DNA of 64,000 nucleotides from Meconema thalassinum (Eukaryota; Arthropoda; Insecta; Orthoptera; Tettigoniidae). How positions within the stretch are numbered: the first letter of the stretch is position 1; the number at the start of each line of letters is the position of its first letter. Made by a program: the position numbers and the translations under genes. Below the pieces are notes generated by a model. The model made no database searches, was not told where the DNA came from, and saw nothing but the letters and a program-made list of their open reading frames with translations. Shown piece by piece: positions 22,421 to 33,350 of the stretch. The DNA lies in NCBI GenBank assembly GCA_946902985.2, contig OX336392.1:462422693-462486692 (forward strand). The letters are read 5' to 3'.

Positions 22421-22441
22421 GGTATGTTGTTGTTTGAGTCT

Positions 22442-23942
22442 TCAGTCTTTTGACTGGTTTGATGCAGATCTCCATGCCTCCCTGTCCTGAGCTAATCGTT
22501 TCATCTCTACATAGCTACCACACCCTACATCCGAGGCAATCTGTTTAACATATTCTAACCTTGGTCTACCGCTACAGTTCTTGTCCTCGACCCTTCCTTC
22601 CATAGCTAAGCTTGCTATTCCTGGGTGCCTTAGTATGTGTCCTACTAACCTATCTCTTCTCTTCATTAGCAGTCGCCAGAAACATCTCTCCTCTCCCACT
22701 CGTCTTAATACCTCTTCGTTTGTAACCCTATCGACCCATCTGATCTTCATCATTCTCCTGTAACACCACATTTCAAATGCTTCAATTCTCCTCTTTTCTG
22801 CTGCACCAATAGTCCAAGTTTCACTTCCATAGAGCGCCACGCTCCAGACAAAGGCTTTCAAAAATGACTTCCTAATACCTAAATTTATATTCGATGTCAA
22901 CAGATTCCTTTTTTGTAGAAATGCTTTCCTTGCCTGAGCCAACCTACTTTTTATATCCTCTTTGCATCGTCCATCACTGGTTATTTTGCTTCCTAAGTAA
23001 CAGAAGTCTCCTACTTCCTTCAGCTCTTCACCTACCAATTTGGTGTCCATAGAGGTTTATGATTTATTTCGGCTGCATTCTAGTATTTTTGTTTTACAAT
23101 TATTAATTTTCATCATGTATTCTGTCCGTAAGACGGAGTCCATACCATTCAAATACGTATTCAAATCCTCAGGCTTGTCGGCCAAGATGACGATGTCATC
23201 AGCAAATCTCAGAGTTGAAATTATTTCTCCTTGAATCTTCACTCCCACTTTAAATTTTTCTCTAATTTCCTTCATTGCTTGTTCAATGTAAAGATTGAAA
23301 AGTATGGGTGATAAGTTGCAGCCTTGCCTTACACCTTTCTGAATACCAGCTTCTCTCTCATGTCCTTCAGCTCGAATGACTGCTGTCTGGTTTCGGTATA
23401 GATTGTAGATCACCCTCCTATCCCTGTACTTTATTCCAATAGATTTCAAAATATCAAACAATTTAGTCCAATCAACGTTATCAAAAGCCTTTTCTAAGTC
23501 TACAAATGCCATTAACGTTCTCTTATCCTTCCTTATTCTAGCATCCAAAATCAGCCTAAGACTTAGTACAGTTTCCCTTGTTCCTACATTTCTCCTGAAA
23601 CCAAACTGGTCTTCACCCAACTCCCTTTCGATCTGGCTTTCAATCCTCTTGTAAATTATTCTAGACAGGATCTTTGAAGCATGAGTAATCAAGCTGATTG
23701 TACGGTAATCTTCACATCTATCAGCTCCCACTTTCTTTGGTATAGGGATGATTACATTCTTCTTGAAATCAGGGGGTACCTCACCTGTCTCATAAATCCT
23801 ACACACCAAGTGAAATAATCTGATCAGACCTTCATCTCCTATGCAGCGTAGCAACTCAATCGGTATATCATCTATGCCTGGTGCTTTGTTCCTGCTTAAG
23901 TCTTCCAAAGCTCTATCAAATTCTGATCTCAATATTAAATCT
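22442..23942 (-). pseudogene. LINE-B reverse transcriptase and C-terminal domain
   Basis: Blocks in order on the minus strand: RNKAPGIDDIPIELLR, PIPKKVGADRCEDYRTISL, QFGFRRNVGTRE, LMAFVDLEKAFDNVDW, GIQKGVRQGCNLSPILFN and the catalytic RFADDIVILADKP (FADD). A single TAA (23057-23059) interrupts the frame, which then continues in phase with MDTKLVGEELKEVGDFCYLG, LYGSETWT, RRMMKIRWVDRVTNEEVLRR and GHILRHPG to the stop at 22442. It is interrupted at its 5' side by retroposon copy 5 (TSD at 23931-23942). A duplicate of the N-terminal half lies at 30158-30926. Confidence 0.9.
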
Positions 23943-24680
23943 GCCCCCAGGGGCTCACATCTTGTGGGCGTGGGTTGGCGACCACGGGGCCCCAGCTGAG
24001 TCCGGCATTGCTTCCACTTACTTGTGCCGGGCTCCTCTCTGTCTTCTTTCCTGTCGACCTCACTTGGTCAACTCTTGTTCTCTTCTGACCCCGACGGTAT
24101 TAGGGTATCCGAGGCCTAGGGAGTCTCTTCCTTTCCCGCCTTAATTGGCCCTTGTCTCATCTTTTCTGATACCCTCCTTCTGCGAGGGGTCAGCCTTCTT
24201 TTTCTCTTCCTTTTACCTCCTGCCTTGTGCTCTAGGCCCTTAAGGAGGCAGGGTGTATGTAGCCCCACCACTTTTGGTGCACCCTAGGTAATGCTACACC
24301 CTCAGGGGCTCACGGCTGGTGAGTTCGGGAGTTGGCGACCCCGAGGGATTCCTGAGCTGGGTCCGTTTTTCCCTTTTGTCCCTTACCTTTGGGGCGGACC
24401 CTCTCCTCTTTCATTTTCCTATCTGCCTTTCATGGCTCTCCTTCCTTCCAAGTCCCTCAATCCGCCTTCTCCGAGGGTTGAGGGCATTTCGTTTCCTTCT
24501 GTCCTTTTATTTGCCTTATTCTCCTTTAGTTTTCCATTTCTTCTTCTAGTATGTAGGTTAGTAGTTAGTTTTAGTTTTAAGTTCGCTTTTCATTTTTCAT
24601 CTTCACGATCACCCAAACCATCAGGGGCCGATAACCTAGATGTTAGGCCCCTTAAAACAACAATTATCATCATCATCATC
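23943..24680 (+). mobile_element. ATC-tail retroposon copy 5, full length, in LINE-B
   Basis: A 738-bp full-length copy from GCCCCCAGGGGCTCAC to the ATC tail, flanked by the 12-bp TSD AATATTAAATCT (23931-23942 and 24681-24692). It is inserted between the endonuclease linker and RT of LINE-B. The second half begins at about 24298 with CCTCAGGGGCTCACGGCTGG, related to the first-half start. The duplicate is at 30927-31664. Confidence 0.95.
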
Positions 24681-25794
24681 AATATTAAATCTCCTTTCGC
24701 ATCCTCATCAATTTCCTCCTCCCTTTCCATTACATGATTCTCAATCTCCTTTCCCTTATACAAACTCTCCATGTAAGCTTTCCATCTCTCAACCTTTTCT
24801 TCCCTATCTGTTAGAGGCTTTCCTTTGTGTCCTTAATATTACAGCACTTAGTCTTCTTTTCCCCAAAAGTATTCTTAATCCTTCGATAAGCTGTGTCTAC
24901 TTTTCCAAATTTCAGACAATTTTCTATATCTGCACATTTCTCTTTCAACCATTCTTCTTTCGCTTCCTTGCACTTCTTGTTAACCTCATTTCTCAGACGT
25001 CTGTATTCTGCTTTCCCCTTTTCATATCTTAGATTCTTGTGTTTCCGCCTTTCATCCATCAATTCTAGTATATCCTGAGTGATCCACGGTTTTCTACCTA
25101 TTCTTTCTTTCCTACCTATGTTTTCTTCTGCGGATTTTGTTATTTCAATCTTCAAAAGTGTCCATTCGTCTGCAATTGAAGTTTGTTTAGGGTTTTTCAT
25201 TAGTCCTTCCTTTATACTCTTCTTGAATCTTTCGTTTACATCCTTGACATTCAGTCTGTCTATTGCCCACCTTTTTGGCTTTTGACATTTCTTCAACTTT
25301 AATCTGCATTTCATTACAACCAGATTGTGGTCAGAGTTTATGTCAGCACCAGGATATGCTTTACAATCCAAAATCTGGTTTCGAAACCTCTGCTTGACCA
25401 TAATGAAGTCGATTTGGTAACGCCCTGTATCTCCTGGTCTCATCCATGTGTATATTCTTCTATTATGGTTATTGAATATGGTGTTAGCTATGACCAACTC
25501 ATGCTCGGTGCAGAATTCCATCAGCCTGCTTTCTCGATCGTTCCTTTCACCTAATCCGAAATCTCCTACTATCTTCCCTTCTCTCCCTTTTCCTACCACA
25601 TCATTCCAATCTCCCATTACTATAACATTTTCATCACCCTTGATATACCTCAGAATTTCGTCTATTTCTTCGTAAACCTTTTCAACATCCTCATCATCAG
25701 ATTGACTGGTAGGCATATAGACTTGTACCACTGTGGTGCACGTAGGTTTAGTATTGATTTTTGCTACAATAATCCGTTCACTATATTGCTCATA
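24681..25794 (-). pseudogene. LINE-B endonuclease C-terminal part and linker
   Basis: The minus-strand frame from 25731 gives VVQVYMPTSQSDDED, NVIVMGDWNDVVGKG (GDWN block), HELVIANTIF, YQIDFIMVKQRF and DINSDHNLVVMK (SDH block) of an APE endonuclease, then a basic linker to NIKDTKESL. A one-base deletion there (24829-24832) ends the frame before the RT. Unit 2 has the same frameshift, so it predates the duplication. The upstream part of the endonuclease is at 49757-50119, separated by the Polinton-like element whose left end is at 25795. Confidence 0.9.
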
Positions 25795-26265
25795 AGTAGT
25801 GGAACTGAATCGGTTCTAGCGCCTCCACCTCCACATTCCTCCACACAAGATGGCGGCGGTGCGATATCTCTCGAAGGCATGGATGGATTTTGACAAATGA
25901 GGTGTCATTGAACTCGGGCTGACACCCCCTTTCCAATGGACAACATATTTCCACCCCAAAATAAAACCTACCCATACTAGGAGGTGTTTTTTTTTAGAAA
26001 ATCTCTCTTTCCAAGTGCAACATGTGAGAGTTTGAATGCCAATATGGAATTAAACGTTGTTCTACACAAGAGACATGCATACGGTGGAAAGCCAATATGA
26101 ATTAGCATGCTTTTGTTTTGTTTTTAAGCATGCCCAATCATGGCTTTTGTAAGAGGGCGGGCTTTTTTAAATAAATGTTGTTCTACACAAGAGACATGTA
26201 TACGGTGGATAGCCAATATGAATTAATATGCTTGTTTTTTGTTTGCTTTTATGCATGCCCACTCA
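25795..26265. repeat. Polinton-like left arm, outer part (unit 1 copy)
   Basis: Begins AGTAGTGGAACTGAATCGG directly after the 6-bp TSD CTCATA (25789-25794) in LINE-B and runs to the hAT insertion. It matches, inverted, the right arm end at 49270-49750. It contains two tandem modules of about 145 bp (TTGTTCTACACAAGAGACATG... to GGGCTTTTTTAAA). It is a duplicate of 34537-35005. Confidence 0.85.
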
Positions 26266-27062
26266 CAGGGGCGCACCCAGACTTTTGGTTTGGAGGGGGC
26301 TTTCCTCAATAACATGATTTCAGCTATGGAAGGAGAATGTGTTTATTATTAGTCGTGTATGTAAATATGAATATTTGAGATCAAATACATAAAAAGATAT
26401 TCTATAAGATCAAACATACTGTAGAATGTTCTGTTAAAACCAATACAAAAGATGCTATTGGACTGGAGATTATTTAAACAAAATGTGCATTGGTTTTATA
26501 CAAATTTTAGTTACAGTACCATTGAGCTAAGGTTATACAAGTAATAAAAAGGAACTGCATTATTTTTATCAAGAATTAACTTTTGATCACGATCAGAGTG
26601 ATAACGACTGGATTGCTCTACTCACTATTATCATAACTATATATCCAGCTACCAGGATCGTCAGATTGATGTGTAACATCAATTATCTGCAATCATTTAC
26701 TAAGTTTTGAGTTGTTTATACCAAGAAGTAGTATAGGTTTTAGGAAATTAATAATAACATTTTGATTTTGAATATGTAGATTTAATTGGAACTAAAAATT
26801 ACATTTTAAAAATTACGAGATGTAATTGTATACCATAGTGTTATGGATTGTAACAAATATTTTATGTACTGTACGTGAAAATATATGTTATTTTAATTGT
26901 CCTTGGTTACTAACATTATATTAAAAAATCTTAAACATTTGTAGAATTTCAAGTCGAACTTAATCACACAGGCTGAATGCAAGTTTAAACAAATAGTTGA
27001 ATACAAATCATGTATTAATGAATTAACATTAACGTTGTTTGAATAAAGCGGAAACTCAAATT

Positions 27063-27215
27063 TCACAGAACAAAATCCAGCCGCCTAGCAGATTTTTTCA
27101 AAACGGAAACTACCTCTGTACTGGTGACTTCAATTTCCCGGTGAATATTCAGTGCTGCTAGTCCAGTCAGCCTGTCTGCACCCATGGTATTCCTAAGATA
27201 TGTTTTCAGGCGACG
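27063..27215 (-). pseudogene. hAT transposase, final C-terminal segment (unit 1)
   Basis: Encodes RRLKTYLRNTMGADRLTGLA, ALNIHREIE and a short tail to the stop, the last part of the hAT dimerisation domain. It continues directly from 29339-29522 (IPVTTSTAERSFSTLRR) once the Transib at 27216-29338 is discounted. Confidence 0.9.
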
Positions 27216-29338
27216 CACAGTGGTCCGGATTTGAAAAAAAGCGGACAAAAATATTTTCCACTAAATGAAATGAAATACTTTTGCATAAAACTTTAAATTG
27301 GATGTTACTATTAGGTAAATTTGTCTTAGTACATAAAATTACTTACTTATTCATCCTCTGATCCGGATGAGTCGACTTCTTCTTCTTCCCCTTCCTGCTC
27401 CGTCTCGTCCTCGGGTATTGACAATAAATTACACATCTCCTGAGGAAACTGTCTTCATTTCTTCTTCGGTAGACTTCCCGTGCTTGAGATTACTGGATCA
27501 GAGCTTAGCAATAGTCTATGGAACAAGTCAAAATTATTGGAAATTCTTCAGGATTTTCTGGTATGGTCTTCTCTATATTTTCTTTCGTCTTGGTTTCTAG
27601 ACTCTAAGACCTCTTCTGAAAGTTCTCCAATCGGCAAAATAGCTGCTTCTATAATGAAACATCCATGGATAAGTATTTTATGGAGTGTTAGAGGCATGTA
27701 ACACCACGGATATAGCCGTACATATAAGCTTGCTGTTTCGCAGCAGTAGGAATTGAACTCTGAACTATTAATTTCATGACCAGAGGAAATTGCTTTTAAA
27801 ATTATTCCAAAACGAGTTATTAACTACCCCTGTTATTTCGGATGCTACTTGAGGTTGATCAAAAAACCTTCGGGCAGTGTTGCCATCATTGGTTGTTCCA
27901 TATCCAGGCTTCGGAATATCAACTAGAAGACCTAATCTCGTTCTGAATGAGTCTTGCACAATTTTTTCTTTCTTTCGAATAAGTCTCGATTACCATCTTT
28001 CACGCTCACTTTCCACTTTTTAAAACCCAGGCGGTACGAAATATGCAGGAGTCATTCAAAAAATCGAAAATGGGCGTGTGGAACTGAAATTCCAAACTCA
28101 AGTTGTAAATTGTCGACGAGCTTTTGTGCCACTTATGTAGATTTTTCATTTCTGAAAATTTCGCACCATTCGTTTGCCCCTTGTTGGTGTAGTCGTGGTA
28201 GCTTCTTTTTAGCTTGGCTGATGAATCGTCTCCCTCTGCCCTTAAATTCATAACGGTCGCATAGGCAAGCTCTGATGAAGTGGCACTCTCCCTTAGGTCT
28301 TTAATTTTCCTTATTTTGCTTCTCTCCATTAGCTCTTGAAATTCTTTTGGAGGACGACCTCGATGTACTGATTTTGCGGAGCCAGGAATGCTCGGAATTG
28401 ATATCACAATTTCTGTTTTCAACCAGTCTGAATATTTCTTCAAAAAAAAGCATGTTCTAAGAAGTTACACTTGCTCCACCGGTCAACATACGGGTTCTTA
28501 TATTATTATACACTGTTTCTCTACACTGTCGTCAACATTTAATTGGAATTTGTTAAGGAGATATGTTACCACAAACTTTCCTTGACGCGCGCGAGACTGA
28601 TTTTTGTTCTCTCGAATCTTGTTAATAAGATCACTGCGACTAACAACGAAAATTCATGTTTCGCTCTTCACAACACACACAACTACTACTAATCAATTAC
28701 TTCTCGTGATTGAAGATTATTTTGGTTTCATGGCCTCGAGATATCCCTTGCGTAGCATAAACAAATGTCTCAACAGGCCCTTATCTCGCGCGAGTGTTTA
28801 TCCTCAGAGCGCGCAGTAATGTTCTCTCCCTTCTCAATCACGCATCTGGCGGGTTCTGGCGATGAAACCTTTATGGATATATTCTCCAGTCTTCATTTTA
28901 AAACTTGTATAAGTTTCATGTTATACATATGTATACATTTTTTTGTAGGTCAAGCAAAATTTATTTTTCTTGAAGAAAATAAAGCACTATAAAAATAAGT
29001 ATAACAGTCCTTATAAGTGATCTGAAATCGAAAATCATGCTATAATTAAATATATCAGATCACAAACTACATACAGATACAGTATTATAGACCCCGAGTT
29101 TCGTTTTGAAGTTAGAATGATATTCCAAAATTTACTTAATGGAGCGCGGAATTCAGAAACGAAGAGTTGTATCACTTTTGTAGTATTATATCTGAGAAAC
29201 ACAGAAGCAATTTCCAAAGAAAAAGTGAAATTAATGTACACTGATTAACATACTTCACTTGGGAGTTGGTTTGGCCTTTCTAATGTAAAGTTGAAAAATC
29301 TATTTTTGTCCGCTTTTTTACGGATCCGGACCACTGTG
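27216..29338 (-). mobile_element. Transib element (RAG1-related), internally deleted
   Basis: A 2123-bp element flanked by the 5-bp duplication CGACG (27211-27215 and 29339-29343) inside the hAT dimerisation domain. Both ends read inward as CACAGTG, a 22-bp spacer sharing GTCCGGAT and AAAAAAGCGG, then ACAAAAATA (left 27216-27253, right 29301-29338). GC-rich 5-bp TSDs and CACWRTG-type termini are hallmarks of the Transib superfamily, from which RAG1 is thought to derive. The right 0.8 kb is AT-rich and non-coding. Confidence 0.9.
27347..28510 (-). pseudogene. Transib transposase, deleted and frameshifted
   Basis: N-terminal block: KKYSDWLKTEIVI and GRPPKEFQELMERSKIRKIK, then ELAYATVMNLRAEGDD. 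After an apparent internal deletion, short frames give FRFFE, LHISYRLGFKKWKV, TRLGLLVDIPKPGYG and NDGNTARRFF. Then come LYPWCYMPLTLHKILIHG and LPIGELSEEVLESRNQ, which matches the region of the third catalytic acidic residue (Glu). The C-terminus is an acidic tail (DETEQEGEEEEVDSSGSEDE) with the stop at 27347-27349. The region expected to hold the two catalytic aspartates is missing, so the protein is dead. Frame changes occur near 28440, 28040, 27960, 27770 and 27450. Confidence 0.85.
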
Positions 29339-29857
29339 CGACGTAGTGTAGAAAATGACCTCTCAGCAGTGCTTGTAGTCACAGGGATGGTACACAAAAT
29401 TCTCAACAATGTGTGGATATTAGGAAACAAGTCCTTGTCACATAGATTCAACACATCGATTGCGTTTTTAGGGATATTAGCGTTGGTCTTGAAGCTCTTG
29501 TGCCACAGTTCAAACTCGGCCATAAACAGACCTTAGTTGTTTCCTCCACTTTCAATTATGTCATTCTTATAAAAATTACACAGCTGTAAGAAATCCAGTT
29601 GCATTTTTTCTTGGAAGGTTTCTTTATGCGTATGGTGATGCATTGGCTGATGGCAGTAAGCACTCAAAACTCTTTAATAAGTCTTTATGCTTCATGAATC
29701 GAGATTCCAATGAAATAATGAATGAGTCAATCCAAGGGATGAAAACAGATCTTTTGTAGTATAATTCTGGAGTTTCTGCTGGAATGTTGCTTCTGTTCAG
29801 TTGTCTTCCAACTGTTCGAGGCATGGAAATTATTGAACCGCAGTTATTAGCAATTTT
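29339..29857 (-). pseudogene. hAT transposase, middle C-terminal segment (unit 1)
   Basis: From 29857: GRQLNRSNIPAETPELYYKR, SFIISLESRF, then after a frameshift near 29624-29660 QLDFLQLCNFYKN, FELWHKSFKTN and PVTTSTAERSFSTLRR, the start of the hAT dimerisation domain. Unit 1 has a stop (antisense of TTA at 29533-29535) where unit 2 reads through, so the copies have diverged by point mutation. Confidence 0.85.
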
Positions 29858-30157
29858 GATGATGATGATGATAATTGTTGTTTTAAGGGGCCTAACATCT
29901 AGGCTATCGGCCCCTGATGGGTTGGGTGATCGGGAAGATGAAAAATGAAATGCAAACTTAAAACTAAAACTAACTACTAACCTACATACTAGAAGAAGAA
30001 ATGGAAAACTAAAGGAGAATAAGGCAAATAAAAGGACAGAAGGAAACGAAATGCCCTCAACCCTCGGAGAAGGCGGATTGAGGGACTTGGAAGGAAGGAG
30101 AGCCATGAAAGGCAGATAGGAAAATGAAAGAGGAGAGGGTCCGCCCCAAAGGTAAGG
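29858..30157 (-). mobile_element. ATC-tail retroposon copy 6, cut by duplication breakpoint
   Basis: Begins with the ATC-repeat tail at 29858 and stops at GGTAAGG, where the LINE-B RT restarts. Its complete counterpart is at 38598-39332. The truncation is therefore due to the duplication junction, not to retrotransposition. Confidence 0.9.
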
Positions 30158-30926
30158 CTTGTCGGCCAAGATGACGATGTCATCAGCAAATCTCAGAGTT
30201 GAAATTATTTCTCCTTGAATCTTCACTCCCACTTTAAATTTTTCTCTAATTTCCTTCATTGCTTGTTCAATGTAAAGATTGAAAAGTATGGGTGATAAGT
30301 TGCAGCCTTGCCTTACACCTTTCTGAATACCAGCTTCTCTCTCATGTCCTTCAGCTCGAATGACTGCTGTCTGGTTTCGGTATAGATTGTAGATCACCCT
30401 CCTATCCCTGTACTTTATTCCAATAGATTTCAAAATATCAAACAATTTAGTCCAATCAACGTTATCAAAAGCCTTTTCTAAGTCTACAAATGCCATTAAC
30501 GTTCTCTTATCCTTCCTTATTCTAGCATCCAAAATCAGCCTAAGACTTAGTACAGTTTCCCTTGTTCCTACATTTCTCCTGAAACCAAACTGGTCTTCAC
30601 CCAACTCCCTTTCGATCTGGCTTTCAATCCTCTTGTAAATTATTCTAGACAGGATCTTTGAAGCATGAGTAATCAAGCTGATTGTACGGTAATCTTCACA
30701 TCTATCAGCTCCCACTTTCTTTGGTATAGGGATGATTACATTCTTCTTGAAATCAGGGGGTACCTCACCTGTCTCATAAATCCTACACACCAAGTGAAAT
30801 AATCTGATCAGACCTTCATCTCCTATGCAGCGTAGCAACTCAATCGGTATATCATCTATGCCTGGTGCTTTGTTCCTGCTTAAGTCTTCCAAAGCTCTAT
30901 CAAATTCTGATCTCAATATTAAATCT
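30158..30926 (-). pseudogene. LINE-B reverse transcriptase, N-terminal half (unit 2)
   Basis: Repeats the RT blocks from RNKAPGIDDIPIELLR to RFADDIVILADKP. At the duplication junction the frame runs into antisense retroposon sequence and then hAT sequence, producing a 430-codon chimeric open frame (29624-30916) that is an artefact of the rearrangement. The C-terminal half of the RT is absent from this unit. Confidence 0.9.
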
Positions 30927-31664
30927 GCCCCCAGGGGCTCACATCTTGTGGGCGTGGGTTGGCGACCACGGGGCCCCAGCTGAGTCCGGCATTGCTTCCA
31001 CTTACTTGTGCCGGGCTCCTCTCTGTCTTCTTTCCTGTCGACCTCACTTGGTCAACTCTTGTTCTCTTCTGACCCCGACGGTATTAGGGTATCCGAGGCC
31101 TAGGGAGTCTCTTCCTTTCCCGCCTTAATTGGCCCTTGTCTCATCTTTTCTGATACCCTCCTTCTGCGAGGGGTCAGCCTTCTTTTTCTCTTCCTTTTAC
31201 CTCCTGCCTTGTGCTCTAGGCCCTTAAGGAGGCAGGGTGTATGAAGCCCCACCACTTTTGGTGCACCCTAGGTAATGCTACACCCTCAGGGGCTCACGGC
31301 TGGTGAGTTCGGGAGTTGGCGACCCCGAGGGATTCCTGAGCTGGGTCCGTTTTTCCCTTTTGTCCCTTACCTTTGGGGCGGACCCTCTCCTCTTTCATTT
31401 TCCTATCTGCCTTTCATGGCTCTCCTTCCTTCCAAGTCCCTCAATCCGCCTTCTCCGAGGGTTGAGGGCATTTCGTTTCCTTCTGTCCCTTTATTTGCCT
31501 TATTCTCCTTTAGTTTTCCATTTCTTCTTCTAGTATGTAGGTTAGTAGTTAGTTTTAGTTTTAAGTTCGCTTTTCATTTTTCATCTTCACGATCACCCAA
31601 ACCATCAGGGGCCGATAACCTAGATGTTAGGCCCCTTAAAACAACAATTATCATCATCATCATC
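30927..31664 (+). mobile_element. ATC-tail retroposon copy 5, duplicate
   Basis: Duplicate of 23943-24680 with the same TSD (AATATTAAATCT at 30915-30926 and 31665-31676). A few substitutions are visible, for example GTATGAAGCC instead of GTATGTAGCC. Confidence 0.95.
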
Positions 31665-32247
31665 AATATTAAATCTCCTTTCGCATCCTCATCAATTTCC
31701 TCCTCCCTTTCCATTACATGATTCTCAATCTCCTTTCCCTTATACAAACTCTCCATGTAAGCTTTCCATCTCTCAACCTTTTCTTCCCTATCTGTTAGAG
31801 GCTTTCCTTTGTGTCCTTAATATTACAGCACTTAGTCTTCTTTTCCCCAAATGTATTCTTAATCCTTCGATAAGCTGTGTCTACTTTTCCAAATTTCAGA
31901 CAATTTTCTATATCTGCACATTTCTCTTTCAACCACTCTTCTTTCGCTTCCTTGCACTTCTTGTTGACCTCATTTCTCAGACGTCTGTATTCTGCTTTCT
32001 CCTTTTCATATCTTAGATTCTTGTGTTTCCGCCTTTCATCCATCAATTCTAGTATATCCTGAGTGATCCACGGTTTTCTACCTATTCTTTCTTTCCTACC
32101 TATGTTTTCTTCTGCTGATTTTGTTATTTCAATCTTCAAAAGTGTCCATTCGTCTGCAATTGAAGTTTGTTTAGGGTTTTTCATTAGTCCTTCCTTTATA
32201 CTCTTCTTGAATCTTTCGTTTACATCCTTGACATTCAGTCTGTCTAT
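31665..32247 (-). pseudogene. LINE-B linker between endonuclease and RT (unit 2)
   Basis: Contains the basic linker (IGRKPWITQDILELMDERRK and following) in the minus frame, cut at 32247 by the THAP-domain element. It carries the same one-base deletion as unit 1. The endonuclease part continues at 34004-34536. Confidence 0.9.
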
Positions 32248-32349
32248 TGACGTCAGAAAAGTTGGATGGCGCAGCCACGCGGCAGAATGTTGAAGCTGTA
32301 ACATTGTGACTGGTGAGATTTATTTAGATGGTGAAGCATTGACGTCGTG

Positions 32350-32580
32350 ATGGAAACAGAAAGAAATTTGTCAAATTCGAGGAGGTACTGCTCTGTATAC
32401 GGTTGCAAATCGTATAAAACGGCTACGAAATATCTTCACTACTTTCCTGTACTAAAAGTTCAGAGAGAGAAAGATGGGCTTCGGCGCTGTCAATGGAAAA
32501 CGTGTTACATGTAACATGACAGTGTGCAGTCTGCATTTTTGTGAAGACGACTTCTTTCCACCGGTACTGTTGATTATTGA
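32350..32580 (+). pseudogene. THAP zinc finger of the unit-2 element
   Basis: The ATG at 32350 gives RRYCSVYGCKSYKTATKYLH, FPVLKVQREKDGLRRCQWK and, after a stop/frame change near 32515, TVCSLHFCEDDFF. This is the C2CH pattern of a THAP domain (CxxxxC and CxxH). The rest of the protein is not seen, so the element looks like an internally deleted derivative of a P-like or another THAP-encoding transposon. Confidence 0.8.
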
Positions 32581-33230
32581 TAGTTATTGTCTCTAATTTG
32601 TATTCACATGGATTTAGCTACATCAAAAATACTGATAAACTTATAGCCTATTACTTCTGTGCCGTACAAAGAATGTAATCAGCTCTTCGTAAACTTATTT
32701 TAGGGGTTCTTCCGATTGACAATAGCCGAATGGTTAGAAAACGTAAGAAAAATGCTGTTCCTAGCCTTAATTTGCCAGAGAATTTATATTCTTGCCTTTG
32801 AACAGCAAGTATGTAGGTCATTGATGTATGATTTGGCTTAAATTGTGTTTGGCTATGATCTCCCTATTGTTGAATTTAGTTAATTAAAATGTATTATCTT
32901 AGTTTTAAGTACCTGTTTGGTGACCCATCATCCCAGGCAGGCCGGCAACACCTATACTACTCAGGCAGATAGGTCACTTAGCCGTAATTTTGAAGTTATA
33001 GTGATGTTAAGTATACATATGCGGTAATGTAGCAGGAGACCGGATCGGCCTAGGCTATTCTAACTTTAATTAGTTCCCATTTCAGGGTTTTACAGTTTTG
33101 AGTGCGAATAGTTGGTTTGAAAGTTGTACAACAGTAAGGAGAGTATGTTTTGTATAGGTTTTAATTGGTGTTATGGTTTATGTCGAGCTGAGGAGTGAAT
33201 TTGGTTTGGCTTAAAGTGTAGTTTTTGATC

Positions 33231-33350
33231 TGTTCCGTTTGCTTATGACAAGTTCAAATGGAGACTCCAGCTTTGTTAAATATCTGTATTTTAAATATTT
33301 AATTAAATATATTGATAAAGAGGACGTCTCCATTTTAACTTGCCAGTGGC
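33231..33350. repeat. imperfect inverted repeat in the THAP element
   Basis: ACAAGTTCAAATGGAGAC (33247-33264) pairs imperfectly with GTCTCCATTTTAACTTG (33326-33342), enclosing an AT-rich, partly self-complementary loop (TATTTTAAATATTTAATTAA). It may be a small foldback insertion or an internal structure of the element. Confidence 0.6.

Larger units (their letters stand above)
26266..29857 (-). mobile_element. hAT transposon, 3' part (unit 1 copy)
   Basis: Left inverted repeat CAGGGGCGCACCCAG starts at 26266 after CCCACTCA (26258-26265). The element holds the C-terminal transposase exon, split by a Transib insertion, and ends at 29857 in a truncated retroposon copy where unit 1 stops. The N-terminal half and right terminus exist only in unit 2. 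About 800 bp between the terminus and the stop codon is AT-rich and non-coding. Confidence 0.9.
23174..30157. repeat. tandem segmental duplication, unit 1
   Basis: A 6984-bp unit starting inside the LINE-B RT and ending inside a retroposon copy at GGTAAGG. It is followed head-to-tail by unit 2, which restarts at exactly CTTGTCGGCC of the RT. It contains LINE-B pieces, retroposon copy 5, the left arm of the Polinton-like element, the hAT 3' part and a Transib. The junction shares AGG between the two partners (23171-23173 and 30155-30157), compatible with end joining or microhomology-mediated duplication. Confidence 0.9.

Noticed and set aside
24291..24737. 148-residue open frame starting MLHPQGLTAGEFGSW, recurring in most retroposon copies
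   Set aside because: It is conserved only because the DNA is. Frames shift between copies (for example copies 3 and 8), the composition follows a pyrimidine-rich tract, and the C-terminus is the translated ATC tail. No domain.
24640..25032. Plus-strand open frames opposite the LINE-B endonuclease (also 31624-32016, 25079-25285, 34190-34417)
   Set aside because: Antisense shadows of the A-rich LINE coding strand with no motifs.
29624..30916. 430-residue open frame on minus
   Set aside because: A chimera of LINE-B RT, antisense retroposon and hAT created at the duplication junction, not a gene.
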